Source: an uncultured Oscillospiraceae bacterium (GTDB lineage: Bacteria; Bacillota; Clostridia; Oscillospirales; Acutalibacteraceae). From it: a stretch of 43,471 nucleotides of DNA. Below, one piece after another: positions 16,899 to 25,099 of this stretch (within the stretch, counting starts at the first letter, position 1; each line of letters starts with the position of its first letter). The stretch is taken from NCBI GenBank assembly GCA_958448165.1, contig CAUDCW010000016.1, forward strand, positions 1 through 43,471. Reading direction: 5' to 3'. Made by a program: the position numbers and the translations under genes. The notes under the pieces were generated by a model, which had not been told where the DNA came from, searched no databases, and saw only the letters and a program-made list of their open reading frames with translations.

Positions 16899-17615
16899 TT
16901 ACTTTTCAATCGCACTAAATTCAAAATTAAACTGCATAGCAAGCGAATCAAACAGCTTTTGCATAATTAATTTTGAAATGCCTCTTATATCAAGAGAAAG
17001 CACAAATGCGATTGCCTTGTCAATTTCCGCTTTCGGTACATTATATGACCGAAGCGCCATAGTTAGAAACTTTGTCAGCTTTTTTTCAAGTGTAAAATAT
17101 TGGTCGCATTTTCTTGCCATAAATCCACGCATAATTCCCGCTGAACCAATTTCACACTCATAAAAATCGCTCTCGGTATAATCAGGATTATAGGGTAAAA
17201 AAATCATATGCAGCTCTTTTGAGGTTTGTCTGTATATATATTCGGCTGCAGCCTCATTTGAATAAGCGGCTACATATACATCTCGCAAGTTTTCGTTAAG
17301 CTCAGTAAGTGTAAGCTGTATTGAGGTTTCAACTGCATATACAATAATCGGATTTGCCTCTCGATTTCCGATGCTTTGTGCCGTTTCAAACTGATTTGCG
17401 AACATGATCTCCGCAAGATCTAACAGAACACCGTCTTTGTTGCCGAAAAAATTCTGAACAGACGAAACAGAAACTCCGGCTTCTTTGGTAATCTGCATAA
17501 GTGTTGTTGCGGAATAACCTTGTTCCAAAAACAAACGGACACAAGTTGCAAGAATGTTTTGTCTTGTGTTTTTGCTTTTCTTTCTTGTGGGGTAAGGTCG
17601 TTGAATTTGAGCCAC
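16899..17615 (-). CDS. TetR/AcrR-family transcriptional repressor
   Basis: A 238-aa regulator. The N-terminus holds the TetR helix-turn-helix (TRQNILATCVRLFLEQGYSA then ITKEAGVSVSSVQNFFGNKD). The rest is an all-helical ligand domain with no assignable ligand. The start is GTG at 17,615, which follows AAGGAGG at good spacing; a longer in-frame reading lacks a site and would overlap the operator. A perfect palindrome lies between this start and the -10 box, so autorepression is very likely. The surface-protein gene downstream is probably under the same control. Confidence 0.9.
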   Translation of the reverse strand: MAQIQRPYPTRKKSKNTRQNILATCVRLFLEQGYSATTLMQITKEAGVSVSSVQNFFGNKDGVLLDLAEIMFANQFETAQSIGNREANPIIVYAVETSIQLTLTELNENLRDVYVAAYSNEAAAEYIYRQTSKELHMIFLPYNPDYTESDFYECEIGSAGIMRGFMARKCDQYFTLEKKLTKFLTMALRSYNVPKAEIDKAIAFVLSLDIRGISKLIMQKLFDSLAMQFNFEFSAIEK

Positions 17616-17637
17616 ATTGCACCTCCTTGTATAACAC

Positions 17638-17655
17638 TTTGGTAACTTTACCAAA
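17638..17655. promoter_or_regulatory. Palindromic operator for the TetR regulator
   Basis: TTTGGTAA-CT-TTACCAAA is a perfect 8+2+8 palindrome that abuts the -10 box of the tetR promoter and ends 23 bases before its start codon. This is the classic position for steric repression of its own gene and the surface-protein gene. Confidence 0.85.
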
Positions 17656-17684
17656 AATATATCAAATCAATCTGTCTTTGTCAA
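17656..17684 (-). promoter_or_regulatory. Promoter of tetR and the surface-protein gene
   Basis: Minus-strand TTGACA (17,684-17,679) and TATATT (17,661-17,656) with a 17-bp spacer. Confidence 0.85.
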
Positions 17685-17733
17685 TAGCCAATTGTTAATA
17701 ATAATTAAAGTTATTATGCATATTTTGTAACCG

Positions 17734-17886
17734 TCAAGTGACATTTTCGTCCGTAAGAAGCTTTTCTGCCTTTTGCTTTGCAGCAAGATAAGTGTCATAG
17801 CTCTCTTTGGTATAAACACCTATCCAAAACTCAATATCAATATCAAAATCAATCCTCGTTGTATATTCATTATTCAGCGGCGCAAC
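17734..17886 (-). pseudogene. C-terminal remnant of an unrecognised gene
   Basis: An open frame ending in TGA at 17,734 reads ...PLNNEYTTRIDFDIDIEF... and closes with EKLLTDENVT. Composition and charge pattern look like a real protein tail, but there is no start codon or ribosome site, and its 5-prime part runs into the hairpin after the pilin-like pseudogene. Probably a leftover of a rearrangement; chance reading is possible. Confidence 0.35.
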
Positions 17887-17917
17887 AAAGCCTTCCCCAT
17901 CACGAGGAAGGCTTTTT
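17887..17917. terminator. Hairpin after the pilin-like pseudogene
   Basis: AAAGCCTTCC / GGAAGGCTTT with a 9-nt loop. T-tracts are present on both strands, stronger on plus. Confidence 0.65.
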
Positions 17918-17930
17918 CGCTTTGTACCTT

Positions 17931-18766
17931 TTATGAAACAAATTTATTCTGCTTATAGCTGTTGCCATCCACCCATTTGTTGTAGGTTATCTCATCGTTA
18001 AACGTCAGATAATTTCCGTACTGCTTCAGCAGGGTGAAGCTCAACTTATCGCCGGCCAGTGTCGGGTTAGTGACATTTGAATCGACAGTGCGCAGAGTAT
18101 ATCGCCATATCCACGCTTTTTCCTGCGTCACTGTGTATTTTCCGACGGGCAAGCCGTTTATTGTTACAGGTGCTATTGAACCGTCACTATTGCTCTTTGC
18201 CGAAACTTGGAGATCTATATGCTGTGTAAGCAAATCGCCGGAAACACCCTTGATTCGATATAGAACAGTGCCGCCCTGCTCGGGTTTTGTGCCGTCAGTG
18301 AAGTTTGTTGAGATAATTGTATTAATCGTCAGCGGCGTTGTCTGCATTGTGTAGGTGTTTGTGAACACATAGTCAAGCATTTTGTTAAGCTCAACTGTCT
18401 GCGGCTGACCGGTGACGGCTGAACCGTCGTTCGTTATAGCCACGGAGTAGTTATAATCGAATCTTTCAATCGTGTTTGCACCAGGCTTAGGTATAACCGT
18501 AACCTTATAATCCACAGGCAGAATGAATTCAGCTTTTGCACCGTTGCCCAGTGTAAACTCTCCTACACCTTAAGTAAGCGTAAGAAGTAGGAAATCGCCG
18601 CTGCCTGTCTTATAGTACACGGACGGAAGCTTGTTTCCGCTCGTATCCTCAACATTAATTTGGTAGGCGGTCTCAGAGGAATTTTCATCGTCTGAGTAAA
18701 CCTTTTTCTGAGAGTCAGTAAGCTTGTCCTTACAATTTATATTATTCGTAACAACAGCCCTTGAAG
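17931..18766 (-). pseudogene. Pilin/adhesin-like surface-protein pseudogene
   Basis: A 194-codon open frame continues upstream in the same frame past a TAA near 18,571, giving ...SSETAYQINVEDTSGN... before the stop and GVGEFTLGNGAKAEF after it. The sequence is beta-rich with Cna-B/pilin-like phrases (INGLPVGKYTVTQEK; SFTLLKQYGNYLTFND). No signal peptide or sorting signal is left. At 18,766 it is cut by the remnant of an IS3-type element. Features seen: one nonsense codon, missing 5-prime end. I infer a dead shell of a cell-surface protein, possibly once linked to the sortase substrate nearby. Confidence 0.65.
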
Positions 18767-18889
18767 TCTGATAGCTTTAATGCCTCTTCTTTAAAATCTT
18801 TACTGTACTTCATTCTGAACACACCTTTCTGATTCTATATCAGATTTTAGTGAGTTTGTCGACTGTACTTAAAGGATAACACTTCAATT
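18767..18889 (-). mobile_element. IS3-family left-end remnant (copy 1)
   Basis: About 120 bp nearly identical to 24,811-24,936. It includes the element end and the first 16 codons of transposase OrfA (MKYSKDFKEEALKLSD) starting at 18,813; the frame then runs into the pilin-like pseudogene. Only this end of the element remains. Confidence 0.7.
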
Positions 18890-19130
18890 CTCTTTTGCAT
18901 CAGAACAGGTCAGCAATCCTCTGCCGCGCATTGATTGCCTCGATATAGGGTTTGAAATCTGCTTCGCAACCGAAAAAGCAAAGCAATATGCCTTTTCAAT
19001 GTTTTTATTCAATCAGTCAAATTGCAAATTAAGACTTTTCCAAAACACAAATGCTGTTCAAAACTAAGGACACCACCATCAGAAATCATATATTTTATCA
19101 ATAATTCACTGCAAATTAGTAAATATGCAC
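18890..19130. other. Intergenic region with a possible short gene tail
   Basis: No gene with a start and ribosome site. A minus-strand frame ending near 18,908 reads CEADFKPYIEAINARQRIAD before its stop, which may be the last residues of a lost gene; it is blocked by a stop about 30 codons upstream. Nothing else stands out. Confidence 0.3.
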
Positions 19131-19159
19131 TTGTATAAGTATTACAGTTGTAGTATAAT
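19131..19159 (+). promoter_or_regulatory. Promoter of the RHH-SPFH-TIR operon
   Basis: TTGTAT (19,131-19,136) and a perfect TATAAT (19,154-19,159) with a 17-bp spacer. The start codon of the first gene is 22 bases after the -10 box, so the leader is very short. Confidence 0.75.
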
Positions 19160-19181
19160 TTTGTTAAGGAGGCGGTATATT

Positions 19182-19382
19182 ATGGAAACACCGAAGCTTA
19201 AAATCACACAAAAGAAATATAAGGGCGAATCAACCGTCATTTCTCTTCGCCTGCCAAAGGATATGCTCTGCGATATTGACCGCCTTTCAAAGGATACAGG
19301 CAGAACACGGAACGAGCTTTTGTCTGTGTGCATTGAGTTTGCCATAAAAAACATTGAAATAGTCGGTGAAGAAAATATATAA
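19182..19382 (+). CDS. Ribbon-helix-helix (CopG/Arc-like) protein
   Basis: A 66-aa protein. Residues about 15-60 show the RHH pattern: a beta strand with alternating residues (STVISLRLPKDM) then two helices (LCDIDRLSKDTGRTRNELL ... CIEFAIKNI). Such dimers usually bind operator DNA, so it may regulate its own operon; no clear palindrome is seen at the promoter. The ATG at 19,182 follows AAGGAGG by 9 bases; a longer in-frame start overlaps the promoter and is rejected. The SPFH gene starts 17 bp downstream. Confidence 0.8.
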   Translation: METPKLKITQKKYKGESTVISLRLPKDMLCDIDRLSKDTGRTRNELLSVCIEFAIKNIEIVGEENI

Positions 19383-19399
19383 GCAACGGAGGAATCGTT

Positions 19400-20794
19400 A
19401 TGTCAAGGTCAGATAAAAAACAGCACGGCGCACTTGCAAGTGTAATTAAATACGAGGGCGACAACGAAACGCTTGTGTGGAAGCACCCTATAGAGGACTT
19501 CAACCTCGGCTCTCAGCTGATAGTCCACGAAAGCCAGGAGGCAATCTTCTTCAGGGACGGTCAGGCGCTCGACTTATTCGGCGCAGGCCGCTACACGCTC
19601 GAAACACAGCAGCTGCCCCTGCTCGAAAAGCTCTATCATCTCCCCTCTGATACCGAAGCCACATTCCACGCCGAGGTTTACTACATAAATCTGACAACAC
19701 AGATGGGTATAAAATGGGGCACGGATTCAAAGGTTCGCCTGTTTGACCCTCAGTCGGGTATGCATATTGAAATCGGAGCCTGCGGCGAATTCAACGTCCG
19801 TGTGACCGACTCACGCAAGCTTTTGATAAAGGTTGTCGGCACAACCGACAGACTGTCGCAGAGCCAGCTCTTAGGTGCAGGCGGCAGAGGATTTTTCCGC
19901 GCGATGATAATGACGCAGGTTAAAACATATCTTGCGCAGGCTATAAAGGAAAGCGGCTGCAGTATTCTTGAAATTGACGAGCAATTATCACAGCTTTCAC
20001 AGCTTCTGTGCGAGAAGATAAACGCCGCCGTCAGCGAATACGGCATTGAAATGCCCGAATTTTTCGTGAGCAGTATTCTCACGCCCGACGACAACCCGAA
20101 CTTCCGCAGGCTCAAGGAGCAATACGCCGAGCAATATCTGCTTGTGCGTGAGGAAGAAATCAAGCGCAGAGAGGCTGAAGCTGCAAGAGAGCGTATGGCT
20201 GTTGAAGCGCAAACGGCGGCGCAGATGAAAATAATCGGAGCACAGGGCGAAGCCGAAGCGCTGAAAATCAAGAAAGCGGCTGAAGCCGAGTCATACAAAA
20301 TGCAGGCGGCGGCAGAAGCCGAAGCAATGCGTATGAAGGGCTACACCTATCAGCAGGAAACCGCCCGTATGGTCGGCACCGAGGCTATGAAAAACGGTAT
20401 CTCGGGCGGCTCCGGCGGAGTCGGCGATATCGCAGGTCTGGGTATAGCTCTCGGCACTATGGGCGGCATAATCGGTATGACAAAGGAAGCGCTTGAGCCT
20501 GTTCTTGACAGCTCGTCACAGGCGGGCAAATCCGTTGAAAAAATAATCAGCGACAAATGGGACTGCGCCTGCGGCAACAAGGGCGTGACGGGCAACTTCT
20601 GCAACAACTGCGGCGCAAAAAGACCGACCGACGACAGGTGGGACTGCCCCTGCGGCAACAAGGGCGTAACGGGCAACTTCTGCAACAACTGCGGCGCAAA
20701 AAGACCGACCGACGACAGGTGGGACTGCTCCTGCGGCAACAAAAACATAACAGGCAGCTTCTGCAACAACTGCGGAAAGAAAAGAGGAGAGTGA
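19400..20794 (+). CDS. SPFH-domain (YdjI/virion-core-like) protein with three C-terminal zinc ribbons
   Basis: A 464-aa protein. Residues about 20-260 form an SPFH/band-7-like domain of the type often annotated virion core protein or YdjI. Then comes an Ala/Glu-rich helix typical of SPFH oligomers (EAEALKIKKAAEAESYKMQA), a Gly-rich stretch (about 330-350), and three near-identical zinc ribbons, WDCxCGNKxxTGxFCNNCG (20,552-20,794). SPFH proteins scaffold membrane microdomains, and the YdjI type is tied to membrane-stress systems with PspA-like partners. GGAGG precedes the ATG. The membrane-protein gene follows after 5 bp and the TIR gene after that, suggesting one membrane-bound assembly. Confidence 0.88.
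   Translation: MSRSDKKQHGALASVIKYEGDNETLVWKHPIEDFNLGSQLIVHESQEAIFFRDGQALDLFGAGRYTLETQQLPLLEKLYHLPSDTEATFHAEVYYINLTTQMGIKWGTDSKVRLFDPQSGMHIEIGACGEFNVRVTDSRKLLIKVVGTTDRLSQSQLLGAGGRGFFRAMIMTQVKTYLAQAIKESGCSILEIDEQLSQLSQLLCEKINAAVSEYGIEMPEFFVSSILTPDDNPNFRRLKEQYAEQYLLVREEEIKRREAEAARERMAVEAQTAAQMKIIGAQGEAEALKIKKAAEAESYKMQAAAEAEAMRMKGYTYQQETARMVGTEAMKNGISGGSGGVGDIAGLGIALGTMGGIIGMTKEALEPVLDSSSQAGKSVEKIISDKWDCACGNKGVTGNFCNNCGAKRPTDDRWDCPCGNKGVTGNFCNNCGAKRPTDDRWDCSCGNKNITGSFCNNCGKKRGE
20552..20794 (+). repeat. Three tandem 81-bp zinc-ribbon units
   Basis: Units at 20,552-20,632, 20,633-20,713 and 20,714-20,794. The first two are nearly identical at the nucleotide level; the third is more diverged and contains the stop codon. 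Each encodes 27 residues with two CxC/CxxC pairs, so each can bind one zinc. Confidence 0.9.
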
Positions 20795-20799
20795 TTGAT

Positions 20800-21498
20800 A
20801 TGAAAAAGAAACAGATATATATGCTTGCATTTGACGTTATCGCATTGCTTGCTTTTAACATAATCTCATTTACAGTACCCTTTAACAAAGAGCCGTGCTT
20901 CTGGCTGTCCTATGCTTTCGGTATGGCGGCAATCTTAATTCAGCTCCCCGTAATGCGCCTTGCATTTAAAAAGGGCGGCGATATAAAGAGCAAGGTTTAC
21001 GGCTTCCCGATAGCGAGAATCGGGGCTATATACGCAGTATTGCAGTTAATAGCAAGTATAGTATTTATGTCGCTGAACACGCTTGTACCGCTGTGGATTC
21101 CGACTGTTGTGTATGTGCTTGCGCTGTGTGCCGCCGCTGTTGGACTTATCGCAACCGACACTGTGCGTGACGAGGTTATCAGGCAGGATATGCGCCTTGA
21201 AAGCAAAACGGACTTTATGCGCACCTTGCAGGCAAGGGCAAGCAGTATTGCCGCCGAGTGTGACGATATCACTGCAAAGCAGGCGATAAAGGCTTATGCC
21301 GACAAGCTGAAATACAGCGACCCCGTCAGCAGTGCTTCGCTGTCCGACATAGAAAACGAGCTTGCAGTATGCACAGACGAGCTTCAGAATACGGTCACAA
21401 ACGGCGACTACACGGGCGCAGTACAGCTTTGCAAAAAGCTTGACACAACGCTTGCCGAGCACAACCGCCTTTGCAGGCTGAACAAGAGCAAGCACTGA
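20800..21498 (+). CDS. Four-helix membrane protein with cytoplasmic helical tail
   Basis: A 232-aa protein. Hydrophobic segments lie at about 5-28, 35-52, 75-95 and 100-122 (FDVIALLAFNIISFTVPF; WIPTVVYVLALCAAAVGLIA), followed by a soluble helical tail of about 110 residues with Leu/Ala/Lys/Asp composition. No known enzyme motif. The ATG at 20,800 follows AGAGGAGA, 5 bp after the SPFH stop. Longer in-frame readings overlap the zinc-ribbon repeats of the SPFH gene and are shadows. It is likely a membrane anchor or partner for the SPFH and TIR proteins (inference from context). Confidence 0.8.
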   Translation: MKKKQIYMLAFDVIALLAFNIISFTVPFNKEPCFWLSYAFGMAAILIQLPVMRLAFKKGGDIKSKVYGFPIARIGAIYAVLQLIASIVFMSLNTLVPLWIPTVVYVLALCAAAVGLIATDTVRDEVIRQDMRLESKTDFMRTLQARASSIAAECDDITAKQAIKAYADKLKYSDPVSSASLSDIENELAVCTDELQNTVTNGDYTGAVQLCKKLDTTLAEHNRLCRLNKSKH

Positions 21499-21524
21499 GC
21501 TTTAAAAGGAGGGGCTGACAGACA

Positions 21525-24071
21525 ATGGCAATTTTCAAATGCAAAATGTGCGGCGGCACGCTTGATATCAAGGAGGGTGCGAGCGTTGCAGAATGTGAAT
21601 ACTGCGGCATCAAGCAGACGATACCAAGGCTTGATGATGACAGGCGGATAAATCTTTATGACCGTGCAAACCATTTTCGCCGCAACAACGACTACGACAA
21701 GGCGATGTCGATATACGAGCAGATACTCAACGACGACAAGACCGACGCCGAGGCTTACTGGTCGCTGGTGCTGTGCCGCTACGGAATAGAATATGTCGAG
21801 GATCCGCTGTCGCACAAGCGTGTACCGACGGTCAACAGAACGCAGTACACCTCTGTATTTGCCGACGAGGACTACAAGTCGGCGGTCAAGTTTGCCGATT
21901 CTGCCCAAAGGGTAATCTACGAAAAGGAAGCCAAGGCGATAGACGAAATTCAGAAGGGAATTCTTGAAATATCGCAGAAGGAAGAGCCGTTTGACGTTTT
22001 CATATGCTACAAGGAAACCGACAGCAGCGGCAGACGAACCCTCGACTCGGTGCTTGCGAACGACCTTTACCACGAGCTTACAGAGGAGGGCTTCAAGGTA
22101 TTTTATTCGCGCATAACGCTTGAGGATAAGCTCGGATATGAATATGAGCCTTACATATTCGCGGCTCTGCACTCAGCAAAAATAATGGTTGTACTCGGCA
22201 CAAAGCCGGAGCATTTCACCGCCGTGTGGGTCAAGAACGAGTGGAGCAGATATCTGTCGCTCATCAGAAACGGCGAAAAGAAGATGCTTATACCTGCATA
22301 CAAGGATATGGACCCCTACGATCTGCCCGATGAATTCTCTCATCTTCAGGCGCAGGATATGTCAAAGCTCGGCTTTATGCAGGACATAATAAGAGGAATC
22401 AAGAAGATTGCAGGCGAGCCTGCGGCGGTTGAGGAAAGCAAGCCGCAGAGCAAAGAACCGCAATACACCGCCAACGCCGCCCCTCTGCTTGAACGTGCGT
22501 TTTTGTTCCTTGAGGACTGCGACTGGGAAAGCGCAGACGAATACTGCGAAAAGGTCCTCGACCTTGAGCCGAAAAATGCGCAGGCATATGTCGGCAAGCT
22601 GATGGCGGAGCTTGAATGCAGCTGCTTTGAAGCGCTGTCGGAGCAGGACGAACCGTTTGACGATCTGAACAACTTTAAAAAGGCGGTCCGCTTTGGTGAT
22701 GAAGCGCTGATAGCAAGGCTTCAGGACGTTATAGACACCATCAATTCCCGCAACGATTTCAACCGCTGTCAGATGATTTACGAATCCGCCTTATCGTATA
22801 TGAACGAAGCCGTCAGAGAGGACGACTACAGAATCGCCGCCGAAAAGTTTGAGTCAATCCCCGACTTTGAGGATTCCGCACAGCTTGCCGTGCAGTGCCG
22901 AGAAAAGGCGGAAACCACCCGACAGGAAAAGGCATATGACGAAGCGGTGAGATACTCAGTATCCGAGCTTCCTTTTCAGCTTAAAAGCGCAATCAGCCTG
23001 TTTGAATCAATCCCCGGCTGGAGGGACGCAGACGAGCGTCTTGAGCAGACAAAGAAAAAATATGAGGAAGTCCTTGCAAAAGAGGAAGCACGAAGGGCTG
23101 AGGACGCAAAGAAACAAGAAGCAAAAAAACAGGCGGCTAAAAAGAAAAAAATCATAGGGATTATCCTGCTGATTATCGCTACAATATTAACGGCAATTGT
23201 ACTGATTTATATCCTTGTGTTCGTGCCGAGCGATAAATACAACAAGGCGGTCGGCTTGATGGAGGTCGGCAGCAAAGACGAAGCCGCAGCAATATTTGCC
23301 GAGCTTGGCAATTACAAGGACTCACCCGAAATGCTTAAAAAAGCAAAATACGAATCAGGCGTATATTGCATAAAAATGGGCGAGCTGAAAAAGGGATATA
23401 ATTTACTCAGCGAAGCAAAGGACTATAAGGACACCCAAACGCTTATGGCTGACAAAATCGGATATATGCTCCGAACATCAAAAGTCGGCGACATAATCCC
23501 ATACGGATTATACGAGCAGGACAATAACAATGACAACGGCAAGGAATGTATCGAATGGCAGGTGCTTAAAAAGGAAAGCGAGAAAGCACTTGTAATAAGC
23601 AAATACTGTATCGAAAGCATGCCGTATAATAATGAAAAATATGACGATACAACATGGGCTGATTGTTCTTTACGCAGATGGCTGAATTTCAATTTTGCCG
23701 ACTCTGCATTTACCGAGGAACAGAAAGAAAAAATAGAACCCTCATATTTTTCAACTCCTGACAATGAAGAGTACGGCACATCTGGCGGTTCAAGCAGCGT
23801 TGACCGACTTTTCCTGCTCAGTGAAGAAGAAGCAACAGAGTATTTTCCCGATGACAATTCAAGAATTGCCGAACCTGTCAGCGCCATAAAACTAAAAATA
23901 AATATTTATGACAAACAAAGGGGAACTTGTGATTGGTGGCTTCGTTCACCGGGATATAGCGAAGATGATGCTCTTTGTGTAGATGCTGACGGAACGATTG
24001 ATGACTTCGGCTCAGCCGCATATCATACCGGCACCGGTGTTCGCCCTGCAATGTGGATAAAGCTTGATTAA
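21525..24071 (+). CDS. Membrane-spanning TIR-domain protein with zinc ribbon, TPR-like repeats and DUF6273-like C-terminus
   Basis: An 848-aa multidomain protein. Residues 6-28 are a zinc ribbon (CKMCGG ... CEYCG); 40-150 are TPR-like helices; about 155-295 are a TIR domain (FDVFICYKETDSSG ... GFKVFYSRITLEDKLG ... SAKIMVVLG ... NEWSRYL). Glu208 in YEYEPYIF sits where the catalytic Glu of NAD-cleaving TIR domains is expected. More TPR-like helices follow (320-510), then a Lys-rich stretch and one transmembrane helix (about 543-567). The positive-inside rule places the TIR part in the cytoplasm and the last 280 residues outside, ending in a DUF6273-like fold (IEWQVLKKE ... WWLRSPG ... GVRPAMWI). 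It would be able to couple an outside signal to a TIR output; NADase activity is inference. AAAGGAGG precedes the ATG. Confidence 0.88.
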   Translation: MAIFKCKMCGGTLDIKEGASVAECEYCGIKQTIPRLDDDRRINLYDRANHFRRNNDYDKAMSIYEQILNDDKTDAEAYWSLVLCRYGIEYVEDPLSHKRVPTVNRTQYTSVFADEDYKSAVKFADSAQRVIYEKEAKAIDEIQKGILEISQKEEPFDVFICYKETDSSGRRTLDSVLANDLYHELTEEGFKVFYSRITLEDKLGYEYEPYIFAALHSAKIMVVLGTKPEHFTAVWVKNEWSRYLSLIRNGEKKMLIPAYKDMDPYDLPDEFSHLQAQDMSKLGFMQDIIRGIKKIAGEPAAVEESKPQSKEPQYTANAAPLLERAFLFLEDCDWESADEYCEKVLDLEPKNAQAYVGKLMAELECSCFEALSEQDEPFDDLNNFKKAVRFGDEALIARLQDVIDTINSRNDFNRCQMIYESALSYMNEAVREDDYRIAAEKFESIPDFEDSAQLAVQCREKAETTRQEKAYDEAVRYSVSELPFQLKSAISLFESIPGWRDADERLEQTKKKYEEVLAKEEARRAEDAKKQEAKKQAAKKKKIIGIILLIIATILTAIVLIYILVFVPSDKYNKAVGLMEVGSKDEAAAIFAELGNYKDSPEMLKKAKYESGVYCIKMGELKKGYNLLSEAKDYKDTQTLMADKIGYMLRTSKVGDIIPYGLYEQDNNNDNGKECIEWQVLKKESEKALVISKYCIESMPYNNEKYDDTTWADCSLRRWLNFNFADSAFTEEQKEKIEPSYFSTPDNEEYGTSGGSSSVDRLFLLSEEEATEYFPDDNSRIAEPVSAIKLKINIYDKQRGTCDWWLRSPGYSEDDALCVDADGTIDDFGSAAYHTGTGVRPAMWIKLD

Positions 24072-24138
24072 CCTGCTTCGCTCTTCCCCACTGCTGATAT
24101 TTATTTTCACTTCACACCACCGGCATATACAGCACAAC

Positions 24139-24183
24139 ACGCCCGACAACCACACAAAAACGTGGCTGTCGGGCGTATTTTTA
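24139..24183 (+). terminator. Terminator of the RHH-SPFH-TIR operon
   Basis: Long stem ACGCCCGACA-A-CCAC / GTGG-C-TGTCGGGCGT followed by ATTTTT on the plus strand. Confidence 0.9.
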
Positions 24184-24346
24184 AAGTAAGATTTAAAGGT
24201 CGGGTATCCATTGTGAACTATTCGTTTGGACTTGTCAATATTTGTATAGTCGAAAAAATCACTAAATTTGATAACGATATATTTTTAGATTTCCGAGCCG
24301 CCGGTAAGAGCTTCGCTGGGAGCACCGCCCGACTGCGGACGGCTTG

Positions 24347-24468
24347 CCCTTGACCGGGTCGTAAAAAATGATAAAATTGAGTTTTTCGGCGAAGAGAGAG
24401 GATTGATATATTTTTGAGTTCCCTTCGCCGCAACAGTATCCAATCATTTTTTACGGGACTGTCAAGGG
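24347..24468. mobile_element. MITE-like element with 26-bp imperfect terminal inverted repeats
   Basis: Left arm 24,347-24,372 and right arm 24,443-24,468 begin with CCCTTGAC and contain an identical 13-bp core CGTAAAAAATGAT; about 21-22 of 26 positions match. A second inner stem CGGCGAAG / CTTCGCCG (24,387-24,394 / 24,423-24,430) lies inside. At 122 bp without coding capacity this fits a miniature inverted-repeat element, or the hairpin end of a larger lost one. The bases between 24,184 and 24,346 show no gene. Confidence 0.5.
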
Positions 24469-24481
24469 TGCGGAGTAGGTC

Positions 24482-24936
24482 TTATGCGGCAATCTTTCTT
24501 TCACGCATTTTCGTGTAAACTGAAGGCGGCCATCCGCCTGGATTGAAGCTGTTTACACGGATGGTATTGTAATAACTAAAGATGTACCGATAGATAACGG
24601 TTTTGACTTCTTCTTTTGTCATTTTGTAGGTCGGTATCTGATAGAGCTTCTCCTTTTTCAAGGTTGCAAAAAAACTCTCCATTCTCGAATTATCGAAGCA
24701 TTTACCTGTGCTGCTGATGTTTCATCTCTGCTTTGCGTTTGTTCCGTCAGTCCGACAATGTGTAATACGGCAGTCCGAGTTGAGCGACTGCTTTCTTTAC
24801 ACCTACTTCGTCTGATAGCTTTAATGACTCTTCTTTAAAATCTTTACTGTACTTCATTCTAAACACACCTTTCTGATTCTGTTATATCAGATTTTAGTGA
24901 GTTTGTCGACTGTACTTAAAGGATAACACTTCAATT
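24482..24936 (-). mobile_element. IS3-family element, internally deleted (copy 2)
   Basis: Left end and the start of OrfA lie at 24,747-24,936: MKYSKDFKEESLKLSDEVGV from 24,857, stopping at 24,747 just after LGLPYYTLSD. The C-terminus of the DDE transposase OrfB ends at 24,482, with the family hallmark STGKCFDNSRMESFFATLKK and a YYNTIRVNSFNPGG tail. The middle of the element, including most of the catalytic domain, is deleted, so it cannot transpose by itself. Its left end shares about 120 bp with 18,767-18,889. Confidence 0.8.
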
Positions 24937-25037
24937 TCTTTATCGTCATCCAATCCGAAAATTTCAATCAAATCCCTAAAGTTGTATGGATAGTCATTGT
25001 TCCCGATAATATCTTCTGTTTTATGCCCGTTAAATAT
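24937..25037 (-). pseudogene. Gene fragment cut by the IS copy
   Basis: A frame from 25,037 reads NGHKTEDIIGNNDYPYNF then FGLDDDKEIEV up to the IS boundary. It looks like protein but has no start codon or site and is stopped upstream. The family is not recognised. It suggests that the element landed in, or deleted into, a small gene. Confidence 0.35.
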
Positions 25038-25099
25038 TCAAAAACACATCCCACCCGTTACATAATAAGTAAACCCTTTAGGATGTTTTTTCCTCCAAG

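Noticed and set aside
20516..20888. Cys/Arg-rich and Val/Ala-rich frames opposite the zinc-ribbon repeats
   Set aside because: They are antisense shadows created by the 81-bp repeats, which stay open in several frames.
24218..24433. A 71-codon basic minus-strand frame
   Set aside because: It lies within the MITE-like inverted repeats and has no ribosome site or family similarity.
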